DNA from: Companilactobacillus tucceti DSM 20183
Lineage (GTDB): Bacteria > Bacillota > Bacilli > Lactobacillales > Lactobacillaceae
Assembly (NCBI RefSeq): GCF_001434665.1
Contig: NZ_AZDG01000012.1
Location: 1 to 64,000 of the forward strand
DNA length: 64,000 bases
Direction of reading: 5' to 3'
Both the position numbers and the translations under genes were made by a program. Below the pieces are notes generated by a model. That model was not told the DNA's origin and did not search any database. It was given only the letters and a program-made list of their open reading frames with translations. This document shows positions 28,119 to 39,103 of the stretch, piece by piece (position 1 is the stretch's first letter; each line of letters starts with the position of its first letter).

Positions 28119-29462
28119 TTAGGCTAGTGCTCCCATTGGATCCCATGGTGCAAGCACTTTAGGATCTTTAGATTCTGTTTCAAAAGTTTCTTTTAGTGAG
28201 TCGCTTAAAAGATTCTTGTTGATAACTAGTTGATAAACATATTCATCAAACCATGAATCACTCATAACAAAGTAACCCTTTGTACCAACTTTTTCACCCC
28301 ATGAGTTTTCGACTTTCCACTTGAGTGGTTTGCCGTTTTCGTCGAGGTCAACACCTGTAATTACCATTGCGTGTGTCATCATACTTTCAATGTAATCTAG
28401 ACGTTGTGCTTTAGTTAATTCAAGGTCAGTATTCAAAAGTCCTTCAAGATCATAGATGTTTGTGTCCATGATTCCGGCCTTTGTATCAGAACTTTGACCA
28501 ACATCACTACCAAACCAAACAACTTCATCGCTTTGTAATTGTTTTACAGCAAGATCTTTAAAGTCATTGATTTCAAGGTTTAAGTGACGTACTTGGCGTC
28601 CACCAACAACATTTCCTAGCATTTCAACTGTATAAACATGATTGTAAGGCTTGTCGTCAGTTGGAGCGTTGATAGTTGAAACGTAATTATCTAGATCCCA
28701 ACCAACATACTTTTTAAAGAATTCTTGTGGTGTGATATTTGATTCCTTATGATATTTTTTATCATCGTCACGGTAAGCCCAGTCAAATTTAGCAGGTGGT
28801 TCACCAACTGAATAAACCAAAATTTTGTATATTTCACTTAACATTTCGTTCTTTTGACGTTCAACGTCATCTTCTGATTTATTGCTATTAACTAAATCAC
28901 GTAAAATAATTGCATCTTTACGCAATTTAGTATTCAAGACAGTGTTAAGTTCATTTGATTTAGTTCTACTGAATGTATCAGGCATAACGCTCTTAGGAAC
29001 GACACCATATTTTTGAACAAGTGCCATGACCATATCCCATTGACCACCATCTTGTTGAGGTGTTGTCATTAGAAAGTCAACTTTTCTATCACCAACAGGT
29101 AGATCTGCAGTGTTGATCACATTTTGGAAGAAGAAGTTAGATTTTTCTAACTTATCCCAAAACAACATATAACCCTCAGATAATTCAAAGCCTTTGATTT
29201 TGAAATCCTTTTGAAGGGGATGTCTCATTGTATTTAAAGCTGCAAAAACCCAGCACAAACCTGATTGTTTTTGATCAGAAACTGAACCAGTGTCGATATC
29301 TACTGAAAAAATTGGATCCATAGCTACTTTAGAAGCAATGGTTTCACTTGACTTGTAAAGTCCGTTATTAGCAACAGCATTTTTAATAGCTGAAGATCCA
29401 GGAGTATTTTCAAAGTTCTCTTGAAACTTAGTTAGTTCTTTTGATGTTATTTCTTTTGTCAT
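28119..29462 (-). CDS. pepC: Aminopeptidase C (bleomycin hydrolase family)
   Basis: A 447-residue cytoplasmic cysteine aminopeptidase (family C1B) acting on peptides from casein breakdown. Catalytic Cys70 is in QSGLCWVFA; the His region is MTHAMVITGVDL and the Asn is in VENSWGEK. The C-terminal tail PWDPMGALA, which inserts in the active site and limits it to aminopeptidase action, is present. AAGGAG precedes the ATG. rpiA lies 21 bases upstream in the same direction. Confidence 0.95.
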   Translation of the reverse strand: MTKEITSKELTKFQENFENTPGSSAIKNAVANNGLYKSSETIASKVAMDPIFSVDIDTGSVSDQKQSGLCWVFAALNTMRHPLQKDFKIKGFELSEGYMLFWDKLEKSNFFFQNVINTADLPVGDRKVDFLMTTPQQDGGQWDMVMALVQKYGVVPKSVMPDTFSRTKSNELNTVLNTKLRKDAIILRDLVNSNKSEDDVERQKNEMLSEIYKILVYSVGEPPAKFDWAYRDDDKKYHKESNITPQEFFKKYVGWDLDNYVSTINAPTDDKPYNHVYTVEMLGNVVGGRQVRHLNLEINDFKDLAVKQLQSDEVVWFGSDVGQSSDTKAGIMDTNIYDLEGLLNTDLELTKAQRLDYIESMMTHAMVITGVDLDENGKPLKWKVENSWGEKVGTKGYFVMSDSWFDEYVYQLVINKNLLSDSLKETFETESKDPKVLAPWDPMGALA

Positions 29463-29483
29463 AAAATTTCTCCTTTTTTAAAA

Positions 29484-30170
29484 TTATCTACATTCGATTA
29501 CTTTAGGACCATCATCGTATCCAACGACAACTTTGTTTACTAGGTCAAGGAATAATCCATGAGCTACTATGCCGACTTGATGGTCCAACCAGTCTGCTAA
29601 AAGATGTGGATGTTTGATCGATCCCATCTTTAAGTCAATAACGTAATTTTTATTGTGGGTTAACACACGCTTTCCATTTTCATCCAATCTAAACTCTGGG
29701 TGCAAGTTTTCAGCTTTAAGGTCACTGAATGTTTTTTCGCATCCAAATGGTATAACCTCAGTTGGAAGAGGGAAACTGCCTAATTCATCAGCCATTTTAG
29801 ATTGATCAACGATCCAAATGTTTTTATGTGAGTTAGTAGCTACCATCTTTTCAAGTAGGTGGGCAGCACCGCCACCTTTGATTCCTTGAAAGTTTTTATC
29901 AATTTGATCAGCACCATCGATCGTTAAGTCAATGTGATCGACATCATTTAGATCCTTCATAGGAATACCTAATGATTCAGCTTGTTTTTGTGATCGTGAT
30001 GATGTGGCAACACCGACGATGTTTTTAATATCTCCATTTTGATATCTTTTTCCCAATTCTTCGATCATGTAGTAAACTGTTGAGCCTGTGCCTAATCCAA
30101 TAACAGAGTTACTTTCAATGAAGTCTACTGATTTGACACCAACGGCTTTTTTTAGTTCGTCTTGATTCAT
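29484..30170 (-). CDS. rpiA: Ribose-5-phosphate isomerase A
   Basis: A 228-residue enzyme interconverting ribose 5-phosphate and ribulose 5-phosphate in the pentose phosphate pathway. Motifs: [18 protein letters not shown] (phosphate loop), TIDGADQID and [14 protein letters not shown] with the catalytic Asp/Lys positions, and [19 protein letters not shown] precedes the ATG. Its start overlaps the stop of the upstream acetyltransferase gene by 4 bases, and pepC follows closely. Confidence 0.95.
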   Translation of the reverse strand: MNQDELKKAVGVKSVDFIESNSVIGLGTGSTVYYMIEELGKRYQNGDIKNIVGVATSSRSQKQAESLGIPMKDLNDVDHIDLTIDGADQIDKNFQGIKGGGAAHLLEKMVATNSHKNIWIVDQSKMADELGSFPLPTEVIPFGCEKTFSDLKAENLHPEFRLDENGKRVLTHNKNYVIDLKMGSIKHPHLLADWLDHQVGIVAHGLFLDLVNKVVVGYDDGPKVIECR

Positions 30171-30469
30171 TTTTCTCCTCCTAGAAGTTTTTGATAGTTT
30201 TTAGTTAAGAGATACTGAATATTAGGGTCGTTTTTAAAAGTTGCTTTGGCATATGAGCAAACAGGAACAATTTTTAAGTTATTTTTATCTGCATATTCTA
30301 AAACAGCGTCTAATAATTTTTTTGCAAGTCCCTTACCACGATAATTTTCGTTGACAAAAGTATGGTCAATAGAAATCGTTGAATCATCTATTTTGGTAAT
30401 ACCTATTTCACCAACTAAAATGTCACTTTCTTCTATATAAAAACGATTAGTTTCTGACTTTATTTCCAT
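30167..30469 (-). CDS. Small GNAT-type acetyltransferase (YjdJ-like)
   Basis: A 100-residue single-domain protein of the short GNAT class. The acetyl-CoA loop appears as [25 protein letters not shown], followed by [16 protein letters not shown], as in YjdJ/YidJ proteins. GGGGG precedes the ATG and the 4-base overlap with rpiA shows translational coupling. Substrate unknown. Confidence 0.85.
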   Translation of the reverse strand: MEIKSETNRFYIEESDILVGEIGITKIDDSTISIDHTFVNENYRGKGLAKKLLDAVLEYADKNNLKIVPVCSYAKATFKNDPNIQYLLTKNYQKLLGGEK

Positions 30470-30600
30470 AAACAGCCCCCTTTAAAAACTTTTAATTCAA
30501 TATTACCGTATTAATGAGGGAAAGTCAGTGTTGAGGATAGTTTTATCTACATTAGAATGCTATTATTTTAGGTATCTAATAGTTTGGTGAGGTTGGAATT

Positions 30601-31143
30601 TTGAATAAAAAACGCGGTTTTGAAATTGTCGGAAAATATCGTGAACAGGGAATTAATTTGCCAAAGAGACAGACTAAAAACGCTGCTGGATATGATATCG
30701 AGAGTGCAGCCGATTTTGTAGTTCCTTCGATCTGGAAATTTGGAGTATTAAATGTTTTAAAATTTTTGTTTAACAAGGGTAAAATAGAAGATCTAGAATT
30801 AGACAAAGTTCAAAAGTCTATTAAGCCAGTTCTTGTTCCTACTGGAGTTAAGGCTTATATGCAAGACGATGAGGTGTTATTAATTGCTAGTCGCTCTAGT
30901 AACCCTTTGAAGCGTGGACTTTCAATTCCTAATGGAATCGGTGTTGTAGATGCTGATTATTATAATAATGAAAGTAACGAAGGAGAGTTGTTCGTTCAAT
31001 TGATCAACTTTTTCCCGGTAGATTATAAAATTAAGAAGGGTGAACGCCTAGCTCAAGGTATTTTCATCAAGTATTTAACTACTGATGACGATGAAGGCGG
31101 TCTAAAGGAACGTCAAGGCGGCTTTGGTTCATCTGGAATTTAG
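30601..31143 (+). CDS. dut: dUTP diphosphatase
   Basis: A 180-residue trimeric-type dUTPase that removes dUTP and supplies dUMP for thymidylate synthesis. Motif 1 AGYDIESA, motif 2 SRSSNPLKRGLS, motif 3 NGIGVVDADYY with NE following, motif 4 GERLAQGIF and motif 5 RQGGFGSSG are all present. A roughly 30-residue insertion after motif 1 is usual for lactobacilli. It starts at TTG, with GGTGAGG upstream. radA follows 18 bases later. Confidence 0.92.
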   Translation: MNKKRGFEIVGKYREQGINLPKRQTKNAAGYDIESAADFVVPSIWKFGVLNVLKFLFNKGKIEDLELDKVQKSIKPVLVPTGVKAYMQDDEVLLIASRSSNPLKRGLSIPNGIGVVDADYYNNESNEGELFVQLINFFPVDYKIKKGERLAQGIFIKYLTTDDDEGGLKERQGGFGSSGI

Positions 31144-31161
31144 TTAAGGAAGGAATTTTTA

Positions 31162-32532
31162 GTGGCTAAACCAAAAACAAAATATATTTGTCAAAATTGT
31201 GGTTACGTTTCACCTAGATATTTAGGACGTTGTCCCAATTGTGGTGTTTGGAATCAGATGGTAGAAGAGGTTGAGCATAAAGAAACAACTCAAGCTACTC
31301 CTAGTCGTCGAACAAGTGATTTGGAATCTAAACCAGTAAGTCTTAATAATGTTAGTTTTTCTAAAGAAGAACGAGTAAAAACTAAGATGTCAGAATTAAA
31401 TCGAGTACTTGGAGGAGGAATTGTTCCGGGCTCGTTGATTTTGATTGGTGGAGATCCTGGTATTGGAAAATCTACTTTATTGATGCAAGTATCAGGTCAA
31501 CTGCAAGATGCTGGTGGCAAGGTTCTTTATGTTTCCGGTGAAGAGAGCGCTTCGCAAATTAAAATGCGTGCTGATAGATTGGGTATTTATGGTGATGATT
31601 TATTTGTTTATCCCCAAACGGATATGAGTTATATCAGAGAAACAATCAATGATATAAAACCAGATTATCTTGTGATCGATTCTGTTCAAACGATGGACGA
31701 ACCAGAAATAACTTCTGCTGTTGGTAGTGTTTCTCAAATTAGAGAAGTTACTGCAGAATTGATGAATATTGCTAAACAGCAAAATATTACTGTTTTTGTC
31801 GTTGGGCATGTTACAAAAGGTGGAGCAATTGCTGGCCCTAAAATTTTGGAGCATATGGTGGATACTGTTTTATACTTTGAAGGTGATACACATCATAGTT
31901 ATAGAATCTTAAGATCAGTAAAGAATCGTTTTGGATCAACTAATGAAATTGGAATCTTTGAAATGAGAACTCAAGGTCTTATTGAGGTGGATAATCCATC
32001 AGAGATTTTCTTAGAGGAAAGATTAACTGATACAAATGGATCTGCCGTTGTCGTATCTATGGAAGGAACTAGACCTATTTTGGTTGAAATTCAGTCATTG
32101 ATCACCCCAACAATTTTTGGTAATGCCAAAAGGACTGCAACTGGTTTGGATCATAATCGAGTTTCTGTTATCATGGCAGTTTTAGAGAAACGTGGAAACT
32201 TGATGTTGCAAAATCAGGACGCTTATTTAAAGTCAACTGGTGGTGTAAAATTAGATGAGCCAGCAATTGATTTAGCATTGGCGATGGCAGTTGCTTCCAG
32301 CTATAAAAATTTGGGTATTTCAGCGACCGATTGTTTTGTTGGAGAAGTTGGATTAACCGGTGAAGTTAGACGAGTAAACTTGATTGATCAAAGGGTTAAT
32401 GAAGCGGAGAAACTTGGCTTCAAGAGAATATTTATTCCAAAGAATAATCTTGGTGATTGGTCGAAGAACAATAAAATACAAATTATTGGAGTTTCTACTG
32501 TTACAGAAGCAATGAATAAAGTTTTTAACTAG
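31162..32532 (+). CDS. radA: DNA repair protein RadA
   Basis: A 456-residue RecA-like helicase acting in recombination branch migration and transformation. Zinc finger Cys10-Cys13-Cys24-Cys27, Walker [12 protein letters not shown], the RadA-specific KNRFG motif, and a C-terminal Lon-protease-like domain ([17 protein letters not shown]) are present. It starts at GTG with AAGGAAGGAA before it. Operon with dut, yacL and gltX. Confidence 0.96.
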   Translation: MAKPKTKYICQNCGYVSPRYLGRCPNCGVWNQMVEEVEHKETTQATPSRRTSDLESKPVSLNNVSFSKEERVKTKMSELNRVLGGGIVPGSLILIGGDPGIGKSTLLMQVSGQLQDAGGKVLYVSGEESASQIKMRADRLGIYGDDLFVYPQTDMSYIRETINDIKPDYLVIDSVQTMDEPEITSAVGSVSQIREVTAELMNIAKQQNITVFVVGHVTKGGAIAGPKILEHMVDTVLYFEGDTHHSYRILRSVKNRFGSTNEIGIFEMRTQGLIEVDNPSEIFLEERLTDTNGSAVVVSMEGTRPILVEIQSLITPTIFGNAKRTATGLDHNRVSVIMAVLEKRGNLMLQNQDAYLKSTGGVKLDEPAIDLALAMAVASSYKNLGISATDCFVGEVGLTGEVRRVNLIDQRVNEAEKLGFKRIFIPKNNLGDWSKNNKIQIIGVSTVTEAMNKVFN

Positions 32533-32542
32533 GAGGTTTTCT

Positions 32543-33751
32543 ATGCGAAAAATTTTAATAAATGCTATTTTCGCATTGTTAGGAATAGCTGTCGGTATAA
32601 CTTTTCTACCGGCGTTATGGGCAGTCATAGGCATGGCTGATATTGCGTGGTTAAATAACGGATATGTTAACGGACTTATTGGTGGGATCATTTTATATTT
32701 ATTTTCATTTTTATTTGTTAAACCAATATCTGACCTTAATGCCAGGATTGAAGGATATTTTAATACTCGCTCGCCGGGTTGGATAATCTTTGGAGCCTTA
32801 TTCTTAATCGGTGGATTGATTTTAGCAAATATTATCTCTATTCCTTTTTATATGATGCATAATATATTTGCTAATATTATTCCTCCTATTCTAATGATTA
32901 TCTTCGGTTTCTTAGGTTTTCGATTAGGTACAAGTCGAAGAAATGATTGGCGTAGTTTTTCATTAAGTAAACGTAAGAATAATGAAAAAAATGACGGGTT
33001 AGATTTTAACGGGGAAATTACTCGTCGAGAATCCAAAAAAGACTTTTATCCTTATAAGATACTTGATACATCAGTCGTAATTGATGGGAGAATTCATCAA
33101 TTAGCTCAAACAGGTTTTCTTGAAGGAAAGTTAATGATTCCTGATTTTGTGGTTCATGAACTTCAACTTATTTCTGATTCAAGTGATAACCAAAAGCGTG
33201 AACGTGGACGCCGTGGATTGGATATTTTGAACGAAATAAAAATGGATCAAACAATAAATTATGAAACAACTACTAGAGATTATGATAATATTCCTGAAGT
33301 GGATATGAAATTACTTAAATTAGCTAAAGAAATTGGTGGCGCTGTAATTACAAACGATTATAATTTAAGTAAGGTTAGTGAATTTCAAAATGTTCAGGTT
33401 CTTAATATTAATGAATTAGCCAAAGTCTTAAAACCTATGGTTTTGCCAGGAGAGACAATGACTGTTAATGTAATAAAAGAAGGTACTGAACGAGAACAAG
33501 GTGTTGCATACCTAGAAGATGGAACAATGGTCGTCGTTGAAGATGGAAAATACTTCATTAATAAGAAAGTCGACGTTGTCGTAACTAGTGCATTGCAGAC
33601 AGATGCTGGTAAAATGATTTTTGCAAAGCCTAAGCATTCTATGAATGGCATTCAGGAAAGTACCAAGAATGGTTCAAAGGAAAAGAAAAATCCTAAGAAT
33701 AATTCGCAAAATAAGAGGGGAGTAAATAGAAATGGCAAAAAAGTCAGATAA
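32543..33751 (+). CDS. yacL: PIN/TRAM domain membrane protein (YacL)
   Basis: A 402-residue protein with four N-terminal membrane segments (about 1-130), a PIN nuclease-like domain (about 175-290; [12 protein letters not shown] with the acidic metal site, and [11 protein letters not shown]), a TRAM domain (about 300-355), and a basic, Asn/Lys-rich C-terminal tail longer than in Bacillus YacL. AGGAGG precedes the ATG. The 3' end overlaps gltX by 20 bases. Biological role not established. Confidence 0.9.
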   Translation: MRKILINAIFALLGIAVGITFLPALWAVIGMADIAWLNNGYVNGLIGGIILYLFSFLFVKPISDLNARIEGYFNTRSPGWIIFGALFLIGGLILANIISIPFYMMHNIFANIIPPILMIIFGFLGFRLGTSRRNDWRSFSLSKRKNNEKNDGLDFNGEITRRESKKDFYPYKILDTSVVIDGRIHQLAQTGFLEGKLMIPDFVVHELQLISDSSDNQKRERGRRGLDILNEIKMDQTINYETTTRDYDNIPEVDMKLLKLAKEIGGAVITNDYNLSKVSEFQNVQVLNINELAKVLKPMVLPGETMTVNVIKEGTEREQGVAYLEDGTMVVVEDGKYFINKKVDVVVTSALQTDAGKMIFAKPKHSMNGIQESTKNGSKEKKNPKNNSQNKRGVNRNGKKVR

Positions 33752-35228
33752 TAAAGTACGAGTTAGATATGCACCAAGTCCTACAGGACACTTGCATATT
33801 GGTAACGCTAGAACTGCAATCTTTAATTATTTGTTTGCAAGAAGACATAAGGGGACTTTTGTTATCCGTATTGAAGATACAGATACAAAACGTAATGTTG
33901 AAGGCGGCGAACAAAGTCAACTTGAAAACCTTAAATGGTTAGGTGTTGACTGGGATGAAGGTCCTGATGTCGGTGGAGATTACGGTCCTTATCGTCAATC
34001 TGAAAGAAAAGAAATTTATCAAAAGTATATCCAAGAATTACTAGATAAAGGTCTAGCTTACGAATCATATCTGACTGAAGAAGAATTAACCAAAATGCGT
34101 GAGGATCAAGAAGCTCGCGGAGAGATGCCTCACTATGAGTATGAATTTGCTGGAATGAGTGAAGAAGAAAAGGCAGCAAAGATTCAAGAGGCTAAGGATG
34201 CTGGCTTGACACCAGTTGTCAGAATTCACGTTCCAAAGAACAAGGATTACGAATGGGATGATATCGTTAAAGGTAAGGTATCAATTGATTCTGATACTAT
34301 CGGTGGAGATTGGATCATTCAAAAACGTGATGGTATGCCAACATATAACTTTGCTGTTGTTATTGATGACCATTTGATGGAAATCAGTCATGTTCTTCGT
34401 GGTGATGATCACGTTGCTAATACTCCAAAGCAATTGATGATTTATGAAGCACTCGGTTGGGAAGCTCCTAAATTTGGTCATATGACACTTATCATCAATA
34501 CTGAAACAGGTAAGAAGTTAAGTAAACGTGATGAGTCTATTCTTCAATTTATCGAACAATATCGTGCATTAGGTTATTTGCCAGAAGCTATGTTTAACTT
34601 CATTACTCTACTAGGATGGTCTCCAGTAGGTGAAGATGAATTATTCACACGTAAACAATTCATCAAGATCTTTGATGAAAATCGTTTGAGTAAATCACCT
34701 GCTAAATTTGATCAAAAGAAGTTGGAATGGGTCAATAATCAATATGTTAAGAATGCTGATGTTAGTGAAATAACAGATCTAACACTTGCTAATTTGATTG
34801 AAGCAAAACGTATTCCAGAAAATCCAGATACAAATACAATTCAATGGGTAAGACACTTAACAGAATTGTATATGCCACAAATGAGTTTTACACAACAAAT
34901 TGTTGATCTATCAGATGTCTTCTTTAATCAACCAGATGTTTTAACTGATGATGAACAAAAAGAACTAGAAGATGACGATGCGCGTCCAGCTATTGAAGAT
35001 TTGCGTGGTAAACTTGAGAAACTTGATCGTTTCACAGCCGCAAAGATCATGGCTGCAATTCAATCAGTTCGTGCTGATACTGGTGTTAAAGGTAGAAAAC
35101 TTTATATGCCAGCTAGAATTGCTGCTACTCGTACAATGCATGGTCCAGCAATTGCTGAAGCAATCGAATTGGTTGGTCGTCAAAAAGCTCTAGATAATAT
35201 TGATAAAACTTTGTCACAAATGAACTAA
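33732..35228 (+). CDS. gltX: Glutamyl-tRNA synthetase
   Basis: A 498-residue class I synthetase charging tRNA-Glu, and tRNA-Gln in bacteria using the amidotransferase route. The HIGH motif reads HIGN in [15 protein letters not shown], and the KMSKS motif is KKLSKRDE; the anticodon-binding helical domain forms the C-terminal third. Its start lies inside the yacL end, behind AAGAGGGGAG. No T-box is visible upstream. Ends at a terminator. Confidence 0.97.
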   Translation: MAKKSDNKVRVRYAPSPTGHLHIGNARTAIFNYLFARRHKGTFVIRIEDTDTKRNVEGGEQSQLENLKWLGVDWDEGPDVGGDYGPYRQSERKEIYQKYIQELLDKGLAYESYLTEEELTKMREDQEARGEMPHYEYEFAGMSEEEKAAKIQEAKDAGLTPVVRIHVPKNKDYEWDDIVKGKVSIDSDTIGGDWIIQKRDGMPTYNFAVVIDDHLMEISHVLRGDDHVANTPKQLMIYEALGWEAPKFGHMTLIINTETGKKLSKRDESILQFIEQYRALGYLPEAMFNFITLLGWSPVGEDELFTRKQFIKIFDENRLSKSPAKFDQKKLEWVNNQYVKNADVSEITDLTLANLIEAKRIPENPDTNTIQWVRHLTELYMPQMSFTQQIVDLSDVFFNQPDVLTDDEQKELEDDDARPAIEDLRGKLEKLDRFTAAKIMAAIQSVRADTGVKGRKLYMPARIAATRTMHGPAIAEAIELVGRQKALDNIDKTLSQMN

Positions 35229-35244
35229 ATTGAATAAATTAAAA

Positions 35245-35282
35245 AGAGGTTGAAGGCTCAATTTGCCTCAATCTCTTTTTTT
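35245..35282 (+). terminator. Intrinsic terminator between gltX and cysS
   Basis: AGAG-TTGA-GGC pairs with GCC-TCAA-TCTCT (small bulges) and is followed by six or more T. Confidence 0.85.
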
Positions 35283-35311
35283 ATAATAGTTTAATATGGA
35301 AAGGAGAAATC

Positions 35312-36715
35312 ATGTTAAAGATATTCAATACGTTAACGCGCCAAAAAGAAGAATTTAAATCAATTATCCCAAATGAGGTTCACATGTATGTTTGTGGTCC
35401 TACTGTTTATAACTACATTCATATTGGTAATGCGCGTTCAATCGTCGCATTTGATACAGTACGTCGATATTTAGAATATTTAGGCTATAAAGTAAAATTT
35501 GTTTCTAACTTCACAGATGTTGATGACAAGATGATTAAAGAAGCAAATCGTGAAGGTATAACTGTTCCTGAAGTTGCTGATAAATTTATCAAGGCATTTT
35601 ATGAAGATGTAGCCAAGTTGAATGTTCAAAAAGCTACAATTAATCCTCGCGCTACTGATAATATTAAAGAAATCATTGATTTTATTTCAGATTTAATTGA
35701 TAAGGGTTACGCATATGAGTCCCAAGGGGATGTTTTCTATCGTGCTAGAAAATTTAAGCATTATGGAGAATTATCAGATCAAGATATCGATCAATTAGTC
35801 CAAGGGGCAAGTGAACATATCGGTGAAGCTGAATTTGATAAGAAGCAAGACCCAGTTGATTTTGCTCTTTGGAAAAAAGCAAAGCCTGGCGAGATTAACT
35901 GGGACTCACCATGGGGAGCAGGTCGTCCAGGATGGCATATTGAATGTTCTGTTATGTCTACTAAATATCTAGGTGACACTTTTGATATTCATGGTGGTGG
36001 CCAAGATTTGGAATTTCCACATCATGAAAACGAGTTAGCGCAAAGTGAAGCCAAAACTGGTAAAAAATTTGTTAATTACTGGATGCATAACGGTTTCGTT
36101 ACTGTAGAAAATAATGAAAAGATGAGTAAATCTCTAGGTAACTTTGTTACTGTTCATGATTTAGTAACAAAGGTGGACCCTCAAGTATTACGTTTCTTCT
36201 TATCATCAACTCATTACCGCAGACCTTTGGAATATTCAAAATCTAATTTGCAAAAAGCTGCTGATAATTTAGAGAAAATTAAAACGGCTTATAATAATTT
36301 GCAATTTAGATTAGATGACGCAAGTGGTGACCCTGATGATATTGATGAACAAGTAAAAGTCATTTCAGATAAATTCAAAGAAGCAATGAATGATGACTTC
36401 AATGTTCAAAATGGTTTAACTGAAATATTTGAGTTAGTCGGTTTGGCTAATAATTACAGTTCTCAAGATGAAGTAAATGAAGACAGTATTAAGAATATTT
36501 TAAGTGAAATGGTTTCATTAGGAGGAATTCTCGGTATCAAATTTGACGAAAAACAAGATTTGTCAGATGAGATCCAAGAAATGGTCGATAAACGTGATCA
36601 AGCACGCGCGGACAAAGACTTTGCAACAAGTGATCAACTACGTGATAGATTAAAAGAAATGGGAGTTATTCTTGAAGATACTCCACAAGGAACACGGTGG
36701 CACATTAATGGTTAA
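35312..36715 (+). CDS. cysS: Cysteinyl-tRNA synthetase
   Basis: A 467-residue class I synthetase for tRNA-Cys. [16 protein letters not shown] holds the HIGH-type motif and one zinc Cys; [10 protein letters not shown] and [15 protein letters not shown] complete the zinc/cysteine site; KMSKSLGNF is the KMSKS loop. AAAGGAG precedes the ATG. It begins a tight operon with mrnC and rlmB, as in Bacillus. Confidence 0.97.
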   Translation: MLKIFNTLTRQKEEFKSIIPNEVHMYVCGPTVYNYIHIGNARSIVAFDTVRRYLEYLGYKVKFVSNFTDVDDKMIKEANREGITVPEVADKFIKAFYEDVAKLNVQKATINPRATDNIKEIIDFISDLIDKGYAYESQGDVFYRARKFKHYGELSDQDIDQLVQGASEHIGEAEFDKKQDPVDFALWKKAKPGEINWDSPWGAGRPGWHIECSVMSTKYLGDTFDIHGGGQDLEFPHHENELAQSEAKTGKKFVNYWMHNGFVTVENNEKMSKSLGNFVTVHDLVTKVDPQVLRFFLSSTHYRRPLEYSKSNLQKAADNLEKIKTAYNNLQFRLDDASGDPDDIDEQVKVISDKFKEAMNDDFNVQNGLTEIFELVGLANNYSSQDEVNEDSIKNILSEMVSLGGILGIKFDEKQDLSDEIQEMVDKRDQARADKDFATSDQLRDRLKEMGVILEDTPQGTRWHING

Positions 36716-37121
36716 AATCGAACAATTAAATGGAGTTACTTTAGCCTATTTAGGAGATGCAGCATATGAAGTTTATATTCGCAGGCATCTGTTAGATTTG
36801 AACATCACTAAAGTAAATCTATTGCAACAAAGAGCTAAGCACTATGTTTCAGCCAAGGCTCAAGCGGCACTTATTAATTTAATGATAGAAGAGAACGTTC
36901 TATCAGATGAAGAAATTAGAATTTATAAGAATGGCCGTAATGCTAAAAAATATACTAAGGCAAAAAATACCAGTGTATTAACTTATCATATGTCTACAGG
37001 CTTTGAAGCTTTAATAGGATATTTGGATATCAAAGATGATAAGAAAAGGTTAGAAGAGTTAATTGCCTGGTGTATAAAAAAAGTAGAATCGGGGGAAACA
37101 GATGCAGAACAATTCGAATAA
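36708..37121 (+). CDS. mrnC: Mini-ribonuclease 3
   Basis: A 137-residue RNase III-fold enzyme without the double-stranded RNA-binding domain; it trims 23S rRNA ends in Bacillota. The catalytic helix is [18 protein letters not shown]; the second acidic cluster appears in [12 protein letters not shown]. The start (ATG at 36708) overlaps the end of cysS by 8 bases. The longer reading from 36672 lies inside cysS and has no ribosome binding site. Confidence 0.94.
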   Translation: MVKIEQLNGVTLAYLGDAAYEVYIRRHLLDLNITKVNLLQQRAKHYVSAKAQAALINLMIEENVLSDEEIRIYKNGRNAKKYTKAKNTSVLTYHMSTGFEALIGYLDIKDDKKRLEELIAWCIKKVESGETDAEQFE

Positions 37122-37869
37122 TAATGAAGAGAGTGAACTAGTTTTTGGACATCACTCAGTTGAGGAACTATTAAAATCACCAACTGCCGGACAACGTGTT
37201 AATAAAGTGCTAGTTCAAAAAGGACTAAAGAGTTCTCATATTGGTGAGGTTATTGAGTTAGCCAAGCGTAGTAAATTGATCGTGCAAGAAGTTCCCAAGA
37301 CAAAGCTTGATGATATTAGTAATGGCGGTAATCATCAAGGTATGGCTGCATATATTGCACCATATCAATATGCTGAATTGGATGATATTTTTAAAGCTGC
37401 TAAGGCTAAGAATGAAGATCCTTTCATTTTGATTTTAGATAGAATAGAAGATCCTCATAATTTAGGATCCATTTTAAGAACGGCAGATGCTGTTGGAGTT
37501 CATGGAATTATTGTTCCTAAGCATCGTTCAACTGGATTAACTTCAGTAGTCGCTAAAACATCTACTGGTGCAATTGAACATGTGCCAGTAGTAAGAGTTA
37601 CTAACTTAGTTAATACGATAAAGGATTTAAAGAAAGAAAATGTTTGGGTCTTTGGCACGGCTATGGAAGGTGACAATTACCGTAGTTGGAATGCTAAAGG
37701 TGCTATTGCTTTGGTTATTGGTAATGAAGGAAAAGGTGTATCACCACTAGTTCAAAAGCAAGTTGATCAAACATTGAGTATTCCTATGGTTGGACATGTT
37801 CAAAGCTTAAATGCCAGTGTTGCAACTGGAGTTTTACTCTATCAAGCATTTGCTTCAAGACATTCATAA
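37102..37869 (+). CDS. rlmB: 23S rRNA (guanosine-2'-O-)-methyltransferase RlmB
   Basis: A 255-residue SpoU-class (SPOUT, trefoil knot) methyltransferase acting on 23S rRNA G2251. It has an N-terminal substrate-binding domain (FGHHSVEELLKS) and knot motifs LDRIEDPHNLGSILRTADAVG, IGNEGKGVS and IPMVGHVQSLNASVA. It overlaps mrnC by 20 bases, with GGGGGAAA upstream of the start. Ends at a terminator. Confidence 0.95.
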   Translation: MQNNSNNNEESELVFGHHSVEELLKSPTAGQRVNKVLVQKGLKSSHIGEVIELAKRSKLIVQEVPKTKLDDISNGGNHQGMAAYIAPYQYAELDDIFKAAKAKNEDPFILILDRIEDPHNLGSILRTADAVGVHGIIVPKHRSTGLTSVVAKTSTGAIEHVPVVRVTNLVNTIKDLKKENVWVFGTAMEGDNYRSWNAKGAIALVIGNEGKGVSPLVQKQVDQTLSIPMVGHVQSLNASVATGVLLYQAFASRHS

Positions 37870-37876
37870 TAAATTA

Positions 37877-37907
37877 AAAATAGTCTCCGTATGAAGACTA
37901 TTTTTTT
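37877..37907 (+). terminator. Intrinsic terminator after rlmB
   Basis: AAATAGTCT / AGACTATTT with an 8-base loop and seven T. Confidence 0.9.
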
Positions 37908-38028
37908 GTGGATAAATAAATTTTTGCATGATCCAATTAAGTTGTAATGAACTAACGTTCTCTTAAATTTGGGATTTAGGAATGATAAATTTAAATAGAA
38001 AAATCGTTCATAAAAGAGGGGAACTTTT

Positions 38029-38586
38029 ATGAATAAAACTGAAGCCAGTCTGATTTTACGTGTTAGGAATGAAAATGATTCAAATTCTTTACAAAAATTG
38101 ATCAAACGCTATAGACCAATGATAGAAAGTTTATTTCAGCAATATTATATTCACGGTTATGATCGCAACGATTGGTATCAGGAGGCATTCATTGTTTGTC
38201 ACGAAACTTGTGTGATATTTAATGGTGATAATGGATCCCAATTTGGTAGTTTTTTCAAAATGAGATTCAAAAACCACATTATTGACATTGTTAGACGAGA
38301 AAATACTTATAAACGTCAAGCTAACCAAAATGCTCATTCATTTGAAGTTTATCTAGTAGAGAATCATCAGGCATTTGTTTCTAATCACCATACTAAAATG
38401 GTAGATTTGGTGAATGGTTTGGAAGATTATTTTAATGATTTAAGTCATCGAGAAATTTTGGCAATTAGGTATTTGTTAGGTCAAATTGAATTAAGTGAAG
38501 CTTGTAAAAGAGCTAACTGTACTGAGGAACAAATGATTCGTGCAATTAGTCGTTGCAAAACTAAGATCAAAGATCGACTACGTTAA
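38029..38586 (+). CDS. Sigma-70 family factor, SigH/ComX-like
   Basis: A 185-residue alternative sigma factor. Region 2 spans about 8-85 (LQKLIKRYRPMIESLF, DWYQEAFIVCHETC) and region 4 about 125-183 (LSHREILAIRYLLGQIELSEACKRANCTEEQMIRAISR). The position between rlmB and rpmG-secE-nusG is that of sigH in Bacillus and of the competence-linked sigH/comX gene of lactobacilli, which is why I name it so. Region 2.3/2.4 is divergent. AGAGGGG precedes the ATG. What it controls, probably DNA-uptake genes, is inferred from the family. Confidence 0.85.
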   Translation: MNKTEASLILRVRNENDSNSLQKLIKRYRPMIESLFQQYYIHGYDRNDWYQEAFIVCHETCVIFNGDNGSQFGSFFKMRFKNHIIDIVRRENTYKRQANQNAHSFEVYLVENHQAFVSNHHTKMVDLVNGLEDYFNDLSHREILAIRYLLGQIELSEACKRANCTEEQMIRAISRCKTKIKDRLR

Positions 38587-38591
38587 AATTG

Positions 38592-38621
38592 TTGGACTTT
38601 TAATATTTAAAAAGCTACAAT
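38592..38621 (+). promoter_or_regulatory. Promoter for rpmG-secE
   Basis: TTGGAC and TACAAT are 18 bases apart, 38 bases before the rpmG start. Confidence 0.55.
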
Positions 38622-38659
38622 AAAAAAGATAATAAAATGCACAGATTCTGGAGAATTCA

Positions 38660-38809
38660 ATGGGACTAAGAAAAGTAGCACTTGCTTGTAGTGTTTGTGG
38701 ATCTAGAAATTACACGATTTCTGAAAATCCAAACAGAACAGAACGTCTTGAAGTAAAGAAGTTTTGCAAGCATTGCGGTAAACATACATTACATAAAGAA
38801 ACACGCTAA
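38660..38809 (+). CDS. rpmG: 50S ribosomal protein L33
   Basis: A 49-residue ribosomal protein of the zinc-binding (C+) type: Cys10-x2-Cys13 and Cys36-x2-Cys39. [17 protein letters not shown] at the start and [16 protein letters not shown] at the end are diagnostic. CTGGAG precedes the ATG. secE follows 13 bases later. The zinc-binding form suggests a zinc-independent paralogue may exist elsewhere (inference). Confidence 0.95.
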   Translation: MGLRKVALACSVCGSRNYTISENPNRTERLEVKKFCKHCGKHTLHKETR

Positions 38810-38822
38810 ACTGGAGGACTAA

Positions 38823-39008
38823 ATGAAATTATTTAAATTTTTTGGTAGTGTCAAAAAAGAAATGAAACTTGTTGTTTGGCCTACATTCAAAGAAAATAAA
38901 CGTGATACATGGACAGTTATTGTTACATCACTAATATATGCTGCCTTTTTAGCTTTGATCGATTGGGGCATGTTATCACTTCTACAACATTTCTTGATGG
39001 GTAAATAA
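38823..39008 (+). CDS. secE: Preprotein translocase subunit SecE
   Basis: A 61-residue single-spanning essential subunit of SecYEG. It has the amphipathic helix SVKKEMKLVVWPTFKENKRDTW, typical of short Gram-positive SecE, and one transmembrane segment (about 33-56). TGGAGG precedes the ATG. It is followed by its own promoter-and-terminator element before nusG. Confidence 0.95.
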   Translation: MKLFKFFGSVKKEMKLVVWPTFKENKRDTWTVIVTSLIYAAFLALIDWGMLSLLQHFLMGK

Positions 39009-39010
39009 GA

Positions 39011-39039
39011 TTGTAACTAATTAAAAAATTTGCTACTAT
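39011..39039 (+). promoter_or_regulatory. Promoter between secE and nusG
   Basis: TTGTAA (39011-39016), 17 bases, TACTAT (39034-39039). Transcription would begin near 39046, directly in front of the terminator hairpin at 39051. Confidence 0.55.
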
Positions 39040-39050
39040 AGAAACAAGCG

Positions 39051-39080
39051 AAAACTTCGATTTTTTTCGAAGTTTTTTTA
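39051..39080 (+). terminator. Terminator hairpin in the nusG leader
   Basis: AAACTTCGA / TCGAAGTTT with a T6 loop and seven T. It lies 24 bases before the nusG start, so it must be read through for nusG expression from either promoter. Confidence 0.8.
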
Positions 39081-39103
39081 TTTTGATTTTTTTGGAGGAA
39101 ATT

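Noticed and set aside
35229-35311. T-box leader upstream of cysS
   Set aside because: The gap is only 83 bases, is filled by the gltX terminator, and lacks the T-box sequence.
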